A program made the position numbers and the translations under genes. From Trifolium pratense (taxonomy: Eukaryota; Streptophyta; Magnoliopsida; Fabales; Fabaceae), in NCBI RefSeq assembly GCF_020283565.1, contig NC_060061.1, forward strand, positions 248,001-312,000: 64,000 nucleotides of DNA, read 5' to 3'. Below, piece after piece: positions 24,085 to 34,789 of this stretch. The notes under the pieces were generated by a model. The model saw nothing but the letters and a program-made list of their open reading frames with translations. It was not told where the DNA came from and searched no databases. Within the stretch, counting starts at the first letter, position 1. The number at the start of each line of letters is the position of its first letter.

Positions 24085-24836
24085 TTATACATAAAATATA
24101 ATTATATAAATTACTATGAGTTTGCTGGTCCTTTTTTTAATGGGATAGCTTTGGATTAATTAGGTCAAAGTCATCAGTCCATTGAATTTTTGTTGGATGC
24201 TGGGTTATTTTTATTTTCTACTCTAGATTAATGTGGTGTGGTAGTTTTGTTTTTCCAGTAATGGAAATGATTATGAATCATGATATAAATAATACCATAT
24301 AATTTTAGTATATTTTCTATCTCGTATTATTATACTTTTTGTCGATTCAATATATTAGGGAGACATATTTGTTGCGATAAATTAACACTTTAAATAGATT
24401 TTAGTTATCTTGGGTGGATTAATTTTTTGGAATTACGCGTAAATGATACATTTGATTTATATATAGGGCTTTTTATGTTAATTGATAAGTTTTCACTAAC
24501 AAAAATTATATCTTTATAAGTCGTTTTTTCATAATCTATCTTTAAAACTTATAATAATATATAAAAATGTATTTATTTATATCATTTGTTTGCGTAACTT
24601 AAAAAATAAGTAAATCCAAATAGGACCATATTAGCTGTAAAAAGATCTAGTATTCTGTTTCTGGTCTCTATGAAGGAAGCATAGGAAGCATTCATTTTAA
24701 TTTTTTTTTTTAGGATTCTTATGTTTCCTTTTACAGAGTAGAAAACTTTGGAACCGATAATTAATCACGCATCTATATTTCTATTTTTATTTCACTATAT
24801 ATCTTCATTCCTTTTGTTAGGTGACTACTTCTCCAC
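24085..24836. other. Downstream flank of asparaginase gene 1
   Basis: AT-rich, containing the presumed 3' UTR. No further gene. Confidence 0.45.
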
Positions 24837-25959
24837 CCTCATATAAATTGAGGGTAGTTGTCATATGCTGATGTGGCATCAATGAAATTCATCTACATGT
24901 ATTTAAGTCAAACATAATTAATTTTTTACCACAAAGTAATTTTGACTACTTTTATTTTTAATTAATTATATTTTAGGTTAGTAATTTTCTTTAATTATAT
25001 TTTAGGCTATGTGTGAATGCTTCACTTTAACATCAAATTCCATCACAGCGAGCTTCAGACCCAATTTTACGATCAGCCACCAAAATTTCAATACTTCTTT
25101 CTCCATTCTTATCACCGGCCACCAAAAATTTCGCTTCACTTGTGATTCTTCCTTCAACAATACACTTCTTCTTGGTCATAGCCGCTTTTTCTCTTATGCA
25201 ATTGCCATCGTCGTTTCTCCTCTTCTACAATTGCCGCTTTTTTATTGACAACAGATTTAACAGATTATGCAAAACTAAACCCTTTAGATCGAGATTTGAG
25301 AATCCGCCAAGATAGAACTTTTGTTTCCTCCACAACTTTTTCCCAATTGAATCCCACATGTTTGAAAATAATATATTTCCTAATTCTCCAAATTACATAA
25401 ACAACAAAGACCCAAATCACTCCAACCCTAATCTCCCTTAATCAAACTTTTAAATAAGGAAAAAAAAATCAGGAAAACATACGCTAAAAACATAACATCC
25501 AAGAAATTGAAAATCACTTGTTTTAGAATCTTGAAGAAATCCGGTAGAACGGTGGCGGAGGCTGCAATAAAGATTGACATCAGATAACACAAAAGCGGAG
25601 GAGCTGTAGAATGGTAACATGACGGTGGTGGAGGCTGCGGCGAAGATTGAAAGCTTTATGAAGAAGAAAGTTTTTTGACGATAAGAAGAATTTTTTTTTT
25701 ACGCGAAGAAGAAAGTTGTTTGAGACCGTAAAACAATTTGAAGAATAAGCAAACAAATTAGAAGCAAATAAATTAGAAGCAATTAGGACCAAAATGTAAA
25801 TTCATAGAATATAATACCTAAAATATAATTAAATGAAAATAAAAGTAGTCAAAATTACTTTGTGGTAAAAAATTAATTATGTTTGGCTTACATACATATG
25901 GATAAATTTCATCGGTACCACATCAACACAGGGCACCTACCCTCAATTTATATGAGGGT
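24837..25959. mobile_element. Long-TIR transposon, possibly Mutator-like, with non-transposase interior
   Basis: The ends are inverted copies of about 150 bp. The left begins CCCTCATATAAATTGAGGGT and continues to an ATTTTGACTACTTTTATTTT segment; the right carries the complement. The interior (about 25010-25790) is richer in GC than its surroundings and has no recognisable transposase. Long terminal inverted repeats with unrelated cargo are typical of non-autonomous Mutator-like elements. I could not find matching 9-bp flanks (ACTTCTCCA against TTAATTAGA), so the superfamily is inference. Confidence 0.65.
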
Positions 25960-26510
25960 TAATTAGAAAAAACCCTTTGTTATTGTTTTTTTATATAAAA
26001 TCCATGAGATTTCGTTTTCACGTTTTTATAATTTATTATTTTCCAAGTATCCCGCTAAATCCTTTGCAGGTCGATAATTTTGGAATGGAATTCTCTCATG
26101 TTAAAAATAATGTGAAAAATGTCTCTATATAAAAAAAATATATATATAATGTGAAAAATGTTGTCCATTAAAATTAAAATAGAAAGAGATGAGGATTAAA
26201 TGAAATTTGATAAAATAGGAGAGATTGGTTAAGAGTTAAGATATGAAACTTAAAAAAACGAGGTTAAAAAAATAGAGAAAATCTATATCTCATGTGATCA
26301 ATTATCTCATTTTGAAATATAACCAAAAAAAGAATCTCATTTTTTTCCAAAGAGATTTGATTTGATAAATCAAAATATTTTTTTATTATTGAATTTGATT
26401 GTTTTAATTAATATATTTTTTAGGCTACCATGATATGTCAACGATGATTAATCTCCATCGAAAAAGGTAATATCATATGTATAATTTTTTCGGGAATTAA
26501 AATGATAAAA
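25960..26510. other. Intergenic stretch, no gene
   Basis: AT-rich sequence holding only a micro-insertion candidate (26123-26147) between two copies of AATGTGAAAAATGT. Confidence 0.4.
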
Positions 26511-26640
26511 ACATGTTCGATTCCCCGCAACTGCAATTGGCAGGGGACTGAAACCATTTGATACTAGAACTGACCTCCGAACCGGATTATGTGGTCCAGT
26601 AGGCCGAATATTGTTGGTGAAAAAAATGATAAATACATGT
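26511..26640 (+). mobile_element. SINE family I copy
   Basis: Contains GTTCGATTCCCCGCAACTGC, GGGGACTGAAACCATTTGAT, and a tail GGCCGAATATTGTTGGTG. Collinear with 27440-27592. Confidence 0.65.
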
Positions 26641-27224
26641 GGACATTGCCCCCCTTTTTGTAAAAAAAAAATGACAAAACACATTAAAATGCTAAAGTGT
26701 CCTGAGACACTCTTTAAACACATTAAATAGTAAGATTTTATGAAATATTTATTGGAATATGTGAAATCAACGCATTGTAAATTTAAATATTTTACTTTTT
26801 TTATTTACGAAAGTAAATTTACGGCCTTATATTCATAAAGTTTAAATAAGTAATTTCTTTAAATAGAATGCTAAAACCTTTTTTTAATAAGTTTCTTAGA
26901 GCATCTCCAACAAAATTTCATTATTGAGTTTCAAACACTATGCAACCGTACCATAACGTGACAATACGAGTTTCATAAAAATTGTAAAGTATCTTATTTG
27001 AGGTAGTGTTCCATACAAATATATAATTAATTATGCTTGTAATCAACCAACAAAAGCATTAATGAAGCTATAGTACCTTATAAATTGTTTAAATATACAC
27101 CATTAAAGTAAAATTATTGTGGGTTATATAAATGTGACGTGGCACACTGGAGCCCACTAAATAAAAGATAAACTATCCAAATTAAGTTTCATATATTATT
27201 TATTTATTTATTTTTATTTTTGGT

Positions 27225-27345
27225 TTTCATTCAGAGTCAGTTCTGACATCAAGTGGTTTCATCATTCTCTCAATCGCAGTTGCGAAGTATCGAACCGTAA
27301 TCCCTTCTACCCAATCCAACGTCAATCGCCACTAAACCATTGTTA
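27225..27345 (-). mobile_element. SINE family I copy, inverted
   Basis: On the plus strand the order is reversed: CAGAGTCAGTTCTGACATC, AAGTGGTTTCATC, CAATCGCAGTTGCG. It lies about 100 bp from a direct-orientation copy, so the two form an inverted pair. Confidence 0.55.
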
Positions 27346-27439
27346 TTCACATTTTATTTTGAAACAACTAATTTTATTGATACAATAAAGACCAAACACA
27401 AGAAGTACATTGACTAAAACATACAACAAACAACCGATC

Positions 27440-27592
27440 GTTAGTTGGTCCAATGGTGATTGACACTGGACTTCGAAGGGAGGACCACAGTTTAATCCCC
27501 GCAACTGCGATCAGGTGGGGGCTGGAATCACTTGATGCTAGAACTAACCACCGAATCAGATTAAACAGTCTATTAGATCGGATACTGATGGT
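27440..27592 (+). mobile_element. SINE family I copy, best preserved
   Basis: Begins GTTGGTCCAATGGTGATTG (A-box-like) and has GTTTAATCCCCGCAACTGC (B-box region). It continues with GGGGGCTGGAATCACTTGAT and ends GGATACTGATGGT plus A's. The most complete member of the family in the window. Confidence 0.7.
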
Positions 27593-27682
27593 AAAAAAAA
27601 ATACAAATTACAACAAATATGATTTTTTTTTAAAACAAAACTTTATATGATATTTTAAACATGTCTCAAACAAATATAGTTT

Positions 27683-27698
27683 TTTTTTGGTACATAAT
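27683..27698 (-). mobile_element. Poly(A) micro-insertion
   Basis: On the minus strand ATTATGTACCAAAAAA, flanked by AAACAAATATAGTTT and AAACAAATATGGTTT (27668-27682 and 27699-27713; one mismatch). Confidence 0.5.
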
Positions 27699-27839
27699 AA
27701 ACAAATATGGTTTTAGGACTAAAACTATGTGCAAGAAATATTTTATACGGACTAAAAATATAATAAAAATTAAATAAGAACTAAACACTTAGAATGTCCC
27801 AATTTTATAGGAATCAAAAATATATTTAACTCAATATTT

Positions 27840-28275
27840 TTTTTTATAAAATGATATGAACATTAAAATAAGATCACAAAATACCTTGAAGTTTATCCTG
27901 ATCCCAATCGATCAATTCAAGCTTGGCTACAGATCACTCAGTTGTTCATAACAATCACATGATGATTTGAATATGTCCAACCGTCCAAAGGTGCGCTAAG
28001 CTTATAGATTGTTAATTATTTCAACAAATTGCTAATAAGCTTCAAACTTCAACTTTGAAAATGTATAACATAACTAGTACTGTATGTCAAAAAAAAAAAA
28101 AAACATAACTAGTACTGCCAGTGTACCACAGCAGAATATTGTCAAGCTCATCGTGATCTTGTACAATCCAAGTCATATAGTTGACCATTCCGTCTTCTAT
28201 AATAATCACATGATTTTTTTTTTATTTCATGATAACAATGAGGTGAGTAAGACTACGTATATTGCTTTACTTTAT
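27840..28275. repeat. Duplicated non-coding block, copy A
   Basis: Collinear with 34790-35165. Shared landmarks include CAGTTGTTCATAACAATCAC in one copy and TAGTTGTTCATAACAATCAC in the other, a shared TGATGATTTGAATATGTCC, CATAACTAGTACTG, and CAAGCTCATCGTGATCTTGT. It lies 3.8 kb after asparaginase gene 1; the partner lies about 0.95 kb after gene 2. So it belongs to the duplicated segment, expanded here by later insertions. Confidence 0.85.
28083..28101 (+). mobile_element. Poly(A) micro-insertion with an identifiable empty site
   Basis: TATGTC plus 13 A's between perfect copies of AACATAACTAGTACTG (28067-28082 and 28102-28117). The duplicated block at 35019-35034 has one copy of that 16-mer and no insert, and is therefore the unoccupied allele state. 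Confidence 0.8.
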
Positions 28276-28340
28276 TCAACTCCTCTAATGAGATTACAAT
28301 TTAACTAATTATTAGTTTGAAATCCTTTGCACCCTCAAAA

Positions 28341-28384
28341 ACATTCATTAATATTGTGCTTTGTGGTGTGTTATATTTAAAAAA
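28341..28384 (+). mobile_element. 44-bp insertion with a 20-bp TSD
   Basis: The insert ends TTATATTTAAAAAA and is flanked by perfect copies of AATCCTTTGCACCCTCAAAA (28321-28340 and 28385-28404). It looks like a slightly longer member of the same retroposition class. Confidence 0.7.
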
Positions 28385-28509
28385 AATCCTTTGCACCCTC
28401 AAAACTAGGAGTAATTAGCAACGAAAGTAAATCTATCCACATAAATGAATATGAGCAACAACCAAATATAAATGACAAAATTAACAAATGAGTCTTCAAA
28501 TTTAATTAG

Positions 28510-28622
28510 TGAACTATGGGTGATATGAAAGACCGGAAGTGTGCTTCTCCTTAAGGTCTCAGGTTCGATTGTCTCTGATGCTAATTTGGGTGAGTTAATT
28601 TAGCTTCTTCGAAAGAAAAAAA
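28510..28622 (+). mobile_element. SINE family II copy
   Basis: Collinear with the TSD-flanked copy at 52365-52472: GTGTGCTTCTCCTTAAGGTC, CAGGTTCGATTGTCTCTGAT, then AATTTGGGTGAGTTAATTTA and GCTTCTTCGAAAGAAAAAAA. Confidence 0.7.
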
Positions 28623-28933
28623 TATCTCTAACATAATCTGAAAATCTCATGAGAAACAACAAACAAAAAGAAATTGAGTATTTGATCAACAAAATCCCTT
28701 ACAAAATTCGATAGAAAAACAACAAACAGAAAACATATAATCAATAACAAACAGAACCATAGGTTAAGGGCAAAACATATTCTACAAGGTGTGCCTAAAA
28801 AGGTTAAGGACAAATGTACAAAATAAACTCAAAGCAAAAGTAAAATAACAACCACTACTTCTTTTATTTATATTTTATTTTTCAATCCCATAATAATTGT
28901 CTGAAAAAATGGTCACTTTTTACATTTAAATAT

Positions 28934-31058
28934 GGGGGCTGCTAACTTAGACCCAGTTGGGTCTAAGTTAGCAAGGTGCACCTTTTGAGTTGGACAAAAA
29001 TACCCATTTTTTTAATTTTTGAAAGAATAGAGCAACAGGGGCATTTCTGTAATTTTCTGCAATTTTACGCGCGCCCCCCACTTCTTTTTCCCCCCCCAGG
29101 ACACGTGTCACGCTGTTATTTGCCAAAACCAAAGCGCGTGCACCACACGCGCCGACAGGCGTGAGTGGGTGAAGCCCAATCGCGGAGAGAGAAACCTTTT
29201 TAAAAAGGCAGGCCACGTGTCAGAAGCTGATTGGCTGCGTTAATTTTTTTTCATTTAATACTTTAAACTCGATTATTTCGTCGTAAATTAATTTTTTATT
29301 TTTTAATTTTTATACCAAAATTCATAATTTTTTTTTCTCTACAAATAGAGACTTGGTTCGTTTGATTTGGACACCGAAAAAAAAACGCAATTTTTCACTA
29401 CCTTAATCTCATTTTTCACTACCTTAATCTCATTATTTCGTCGTAAATTAATTTTTTATTTTTTATTTTTTATACCAGAATTCATAATTTTTTTTTCTCT
29501 ACAAATAGAGACTTGGTTCGTTTGATTTGGACACAGAAAAAAAAACCCAATTTTTCACTACCTTAATCTCATTTTTCACTACCTTACATCAACTCACTGA
29601 AACCATTCTACCAGAAAAATGGTTTCGGAGTACAAATCTCTGAAACCATTCTACAAGCTAAATGGTTTCAGAAGCAAATAACTAATAATCAACTTACTGA
29701 AACCATTTTACCAGCAAAATGGTTTCAGATTACAACTCTCTGAAACCATTCTACCAGATAAATGGTTTCAGAAGCAAACACAATTAATAAATTACTCACT
29801 GAAACCATTCTACCAGTAAAATGGTTTCAGAATACAACTATGTGCAACCATTCTACAAGCTAAATGGTTTCAGAAGCAAATAACTAATAATCAACTTACT
29901 GAAACCATTCTACCAGCAAAATGGTTTCAGATTACAACTCTCTGAAACCATTGTACCAGATAAATGGTTTCAGAAGCAAACACAATTAATAAATTACCCA
30001 TTGAAACCATTCTACCAGTAAAATGGTTTCAGAATACAACTATGTGCAACCATTCTACCAATTAAATGGTTTCAGAAGCAAGTCTCAGATTACAACTATG
30101 TGAAACCATTCTACCAGCAAAATGGTTTCAGATTACAACTCTCTGAAACCATTGTACCAGATAAATGGTTTCAGAAGCAAACACAATTAATAAATTACCC
30201 ATTGAAACCATTCTACCAGTAAAATGGTTTCAGAATACAACTATGTGCAACCATTCTACAAGCTAAATGGTTTCAGAAGCAAATAACTAATAATCAACTT
30301 ACTGAAACCATTCTACCAGCAAAATGGTTTCAGATTACAACTCTCTGAAACCATTCTACCATATAAATGGTTTCAGAAGGATTTCGGTGTCCAAATCAAA
30401 CGAACCAAGTCTCTATTTGTAGGAAAAAAAAAATTATGAATTTTGGTATAAAAAATAAAAAATTAATTTACGACGAAATAATCGAGTTTAAAGTAGTGAA
30501 AAATTGCGTTTTTTTTTTCGGTGTCCAAATCAAACGAACCAAGTCTCTATTTGTAGAGAAAAAAAAATTATGAATTTTGGTATAAAAAATAAAAAATAAA
30601 AAATTAATTTACGACGAAATAATCGAGTTTAAAGTATAAAATGAAAAAAATCACGCAGACCCATTCATATGCTGACACGTGGCTGCCTTTTTCAAAAGCA
30701 AAATTTTCTCTCTCCAGCTTATAATCTAGTGTGGCGCAGACAGGATGATCTGATAGATCAGGATGATCTGGGCTGTCTGATTGATCAGACAGTCTTAATG
30801 AGATCACATCTTGGCTGTCTGATGGAAATCAACGGTCTGTAACCATGGTCCTTCCGTACGCGCGCGACACTGGATCCACGTCTATTAATTGTTTAAGAAG
30901 GTGGGGCGCGTGTTGTTATTTTTTTTTTTTATGTAAAATTACAGAAATGCCCCTGTTGCTCTATTCTTTCAAAAATTAAAAGAATGAGTATTTTGGTCCA
31001 ATTGAAAAGGTGCACCTTGCTAACTTAGACCTAACTAGGGTCTAAGTTAGAAAACCCC
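28934..31058. mobile_element. 2.1-kb Mutator-type element with nested symmetry
   Basis: Flanked by perfect 9-bp duplications TTTAAATAT (28925-28933 and 31059-31067). Termini are GGGGGCTGCTAACTTAGACC and, in reverse complement, GGGGTTTTCTAACTTAGACC. Each end carries a local palindrome of the TAACTTAGACC/GGTCTAAGTTA type. TIRs extend for more than 100 bp, including a GCAACAGGGGCATTTCTGT segment. Inside are two direct copies of a block of about 140 bp (about 29263-29405 and 29432-29575) and two inverted copies on the other side (about 30385-30500 and 30500-30645). The centre is an array of 16 palindromes. No transposase; non-autonomous. Confidence 0.88.
29599..30376. repeat. Higher-order array of 16 palindromic repeats
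   Basis: Each of 16 units has the form GAAACCATTCTACCAG-NN-AAATGGTTTC, a hairpin with a 9-bp stem (GAAACCATT/AATGGTTTC) and a short loop. Spacers are of four types that recur in the same order, giving a higher-order period of about 202 bp (third unit 29699, seventh 29901, eleventh 30102, fifteenth 30304). Every fourth unit of the later series has a G-to-GC change at the first stem (GCAACC). It sits at the centre of the Mutator-type element. Confidence 0.9.
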
Positions 31059-31109
31059 TTTAAATATCATATTAAATACGTACTTTTTCAACTATATTCT
31101 TAATTTTTT

Positions 31110-31236
31110 TGGTCTAGTAGCCTATTTGTTAGAAATTTCACTTTAAAGGTGAATAAATGGAGTGTCAGGGGTTCGAAACCCGCTTCCTACATAATATATG
31201 CGATGTCCCTACTAATTGAACTAAGTTCACGGGGAC
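31110..31236 (-). mobile_element. SINE family IV copy
   Basis: Minus strand begins GTCCCCGTGAACTTAGTTCA (A-box region), has GGGTTTCGAACCCC (B-box), and ends near CTACTAGACC. First of three same-orientation copies within 800 bp. Confidence 0.75.
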
Positions 31237-31389
31237 AACTATACATTTTAATTAGTTAGTAGGAGTAAGTAGTTGATGAGGTTAAATTGGTAAAATTGTT
31301 ATTAATTTACATTTATTTACAATTTACTTTAATATTAATGTGTGAAATTACCAACTATGATAATTTTTATTTGATAGAGAGTAGTACTT

Positions 31390-31403
31390 TTTTTTTTGAC
31401 AAA
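31390..31403 (-). mobile_element. Poly(A) micro-insertion
   Basis: On the minus strand TTTGTCAAAAAAAA between perfect copies of ATAGAGAGTAGTACTT (31374-31389 and 31404-31419). Confidence 0.65.
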
Positions 31404-31604
31404 ATAGAGAGTAGTACTTGTAAGTATAAAAAGGAGTAAATTATTTGGTACCCAATTTACTCATAGATAAAATTTATTTAAAACATGAATTTTTAAAATA
31501 TAAATTAATATAAAATATGATATGACATTAAATTTTGTTTGGGGTAGTGGTACCCAACAATATAAGTTGAGTACTTGAATGTTCACCAAAAAAAGATCGT
31601 GTCT

Positions 31605-31729
31605 TTGTTTTTTTTTTGTCAAGTAGTATGTTGATTAGAAATTCACCGGTGGATAAAGGGATGAAGAATTCAGTTCGAACTCAACTCATACAGATGTCTT
31701 TATCAACTTAGTTAAGTTCACACGTGAAC
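31605..31729 (-). mobile_element. SINE family IV copy
   Basis: The plus strand starts with a T run then TTGTCAAGTAGTATG and ends with AACTTAGTTAAGTTCACACG. Moderately diverged in the B-box (CAGTTCGAAC). Confidence 0.65.
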
Positions 31730-31741
31730 AAACTGTTTGAG

Positions 31742-31877
31742 TTTTTTTTCTTTTCTTGTCAAGTAGTTTAGTAGTTAGAATTTTCACTCTCAGGATGAAT
31801 AAGTGGGGTGTCCGAGTTTCAAACCCTAACCCCTACATATATAATTCGATATCTCTGACAACTGAGTTAAGCTCACG
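31742..31877 (-). mobile_element. SINE family IV copy
   Basis: The plus strand has T-rich start, TTGTCAAGTAGTTTAGTAG, GGTGTCCGAGTTTCAAACCC, and ends ACTGAGTTAAGCTCACG. The third clustered copy. Confidence 0.7.
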
Positions 31878-32419
31878 TTTCAAAATGTTTGGTTTCTAAG
31901 TTAAGTAAAAAAAAAAAGCTTGGTTTCTATGTCTAATAATTTGCTTATTAATTGTCCCACCATTAGTAATTATGTCTTTTTGTGGCATTTTTTTTTGTCG
32001 CCTGCACATCTAACGTCAATCTACATGAAATGAAAGTATTTGGTGCTTAATTTTCTAGATTATTTTTTATGTTATGTCTGGCAAGTTATGCTTGATAGCA
32101 GTTAGGTTGGTGTTTGTGTAACATGTTTAGGGGTAGTAAATTATTGGAGTTTTGTGGAATGGATTTATCATAATGTATTGTATGATTTTTGTAAGACGGT
32201 GGTTCACTATATTGGAATATGTTTGTACGACATATCTTATGCCTATTTTTTGTTAATACACTTCCTTATTGGCTTTCAAGATATCTTGAGATTCACCGTA
32301 GGGATACGTTATTTGCAATATTGATTATGATTAGTATGTGTGAAAAGAATGATTTCTCATTTGTATGCGTGTGAAAAGAATGGTTAAGCAATGAACTAGA
32401 TTTTCAACTCAAAATTGCC

Positions 32420-32427
32420 TATAAAAA
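32420..32427 (+). promoter_or_regulatory. TATA box of asparaginase gene 2
   Basis: TATAAAAA 93 bp before the ATG, in the same conserved context as the TATA of gene 1. Confidence 0.65.
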
Positions 32428-32512
32428 CACTAGTTAAGTTCTTTTGAGTTTTATAACACTCTCTTACAAAGAAAAACATAGCAAAAGAAAGGTTTAAAAC
32501 AGAGAAAACAAT

Positions 32513-33856
32513 ATGGTTGGTTGGGCAATTGCTGTTCATGGCGGTGCTGGTGTGGATCCTAATCTCCCACCACGGCGTCAGGAAGAAGCCAAACAACTTC
32601 TTACTCATTGTCTCAATCTTGGTATCTCGGCTCTCCGTTCCAATGCATCTGCAGTTGATGTCGTTGAACTTGTCGTATGTCTTGCCATTCCCTCTCTATT
32701 TCCGACATTCCTTTCCTCGAATGATAGTCAATATCATAATGTTAATGCATGGCCTATTCATGATGCATTTGATTTTTATGTTAGTACTACATAATTGTTT
32801 GTTAATTTGATTTTGTTGGTTTTTGTTTTTTTTTTTCCCAATAGGTGAGACAACTGGAATCAAACCCCTTGTTCAATTCTGGCCGTGGATCCGCTCTGAC
32901 AGCAAAAGGAACTGTCGAAATGGAGGCTAGTATCATGGACGGTGCCAAGAGAAGATGTGGCGCTGTATCCGGTCTTTCCACCGTGAAAAACCCCGTCTCA
33001 CTTGCTCGCCTTGTTATGGAGAAATCCCCTCATTCCTACCTAGCCTTCTCCGGTGCAGAAGAATTCGCTAGACAACAGGTTCATATCATTAATTTTTGTT
33101 TTAGAAATCTTATTCGAGGTGGTGTCAGACACTAAATGTATTGATTTTTAGTTAAAAAATTTGTTTTGTTTTTGTTAGGGTGTGGAGGTTGAGAACAATG
33201 AATACTTCATCACTCCTGATAATGTTGGTATGCTGAAACTTGCAAAGGAAGCAAATACAATTATGGTAACTATAGTATTAAATATTTTATGATGTAACTA
33301 AAATATGGATTCTATGATTATTTTTATTAATTACGAGTATGTTTGATGGACAATGATGTAGTTTGATTATCGAATTCCAATCGCTGGATACGAAAAGTGT
33401 GCTGGACTTGAGAGTTCGGTGAAAATGAACGGTCTACCCATAAGCATCTATGCGCCAGAGACCGTTGGATGTGTGGTCGTGGACAGTGAAGGAAGATGTG
33501 CTGCTGCTACATCAACCGGTGGACTAATGAACAAAATGAGTGGTCGAATTGGTGATTCTCCACTCATTGGTGCTGGAACTTATGCATGTGAAGTGTGTGG
33601 AGTTTCTTGCACCGGTGAAGGTGAAGCTATCATTCGTGGCACTCTTGCACGCGAAGTGGCAGCAGTTATGGAGTACAAAGGTTTGAGGCTTCAAGAGGCT
33701 GTGGATTTTGTTATCAAACATCGTCTTGATGAAGGGTTTGCTGGTCTTATTGCTGTGTCTAATAAGGGTGAAGTGGCTTATGGATTTAATTGTAATGGAA
33801 TGTTTAGGGGCTGTGCTACTGAGGATGGGTTCATGGAGGTGGAAATCTGGGAATGA
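32513..33856 (+). CDS. L-asparaginase / isoaspartyl peptidase, copy 2, four exons
   Basis: Same enzyme class as the gene at 22742-24084 and a tandem paralogue in the same orientation. Exons are 32513-32674, 32845-33078, 33179-33265 and 33362-33856 (54+78+29+164 codons, 325 aa). Exon sizes 1 to 3 are identical to copy 1. All Ntn-hydrolase landmarks are present, including the nucleophile Thr in [16 protein letters not shown] and [11 protein letters not shown]. The linker has the full IAGYEK where copy 1 has TEK, so this copy probably keeps the ancestral length. The extreme C-terminus reads MEVEIWE against MEVGIWE. The core promoter is conserved with copy 1, while sequence further upstream diverges, which allows different regulation. 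Intact and complete. Confidence 0.94.
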
Positions 33857-34789
33857 TGATATACTCTACAATATAATGTTTAATTATAGCATAAAGTTGG
33901 ATTAAGCTACCCAATTTAGGTGTTCCCAATCAAAGTCATCTATATACATTTCTATTTTTTTTTTATTCAAGTAGTTTATAAATTACTAGAATTTTAGATA
34001 AATATGTGAAATGTCTAGAGTTCAAATCTCGACTTTTGCATATAAAATACGACGTCGCTTTATTATGTTATAAAGAATGTACTGATAATTTACAATACTA
34101 TAAAGTTAAAATCGTGTGATTGCATAAACACCTCTAGAAATTTATTATGCAACTTTTTGATTTCATGAAATCTGTAAATGCAACATCATCTCTTTGTTTT
34201 TCAACTAAATAAAATCATGGAGTCACAAGAAATATAAACATTTTTTTTTTCTGGATAATTTTCGTTTTATTTTTTGGCAAATTTTTTAATCTTCATAAGA
34301 AACAAATCGATGCACATAATCATAGGAATTTTGTACTTGTAGTGAATGATCATACATTTTTTTTTTTGAATAATGATCATACGAATTTAATGCCACCAAT
34401 TTCTTAAAGAAAAACCATGTCATTTTGGGTATCATAGATCTGCAAGTTTTAGTGTAAATACAAGTAGGTTTTTTTTATTTTTTTTATTTTTTTTATTTTT
34501 TTTATTTAGGATGAGACGGAGGGAGTATATTGCATATACTCTTATATTATAAAAAAGTTGTATAGATTTGAATCATTAAAATAATTATTCAAAATCAACA
34601 AAATCCTCATCTACAGAAGAAATGCTCCCCCTGAATCCGGTTATTAGAAAAATTTAAAATTAATTATGATGGTGGATGATATATATGAAAAAAATGACTA
34701 GCTACTAGTATAATTGTATAACATTTTTCATTAATATAAGCTATTTAATATATAATATAAAAACCATGTGTACCACTAATTATTTTTTA
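33857..34789. other. Downstream flank of asparaginase gene 2
   Basis: Contains a degenerate family IV SINE (about 33958-34075, minus; TCTAGAGTTCAAATCTCGAC), a micro-insertion candidate (34356-34371 between copies of AATGATCATAC), a T-rich minisatellite (34468-34507) and a Stowaway-like right terminus (GACGGAGGGAGTA near 34514). No gene. Confidence 0.55.
34468..34507. repeat. (T8-9A)n minisatellite
   Basis: Four tandem units of eight or nine T's followed by A. Confidence 0.85.

Noticed and set aside
29599..30376. CRISPR-like array (regular short palindromic repeats with spacers)
   Set aside because: The host is a plant, spacers are not unique but recur in a four-unit order, and the array lies inside a transposon with a 9-bp duplication.
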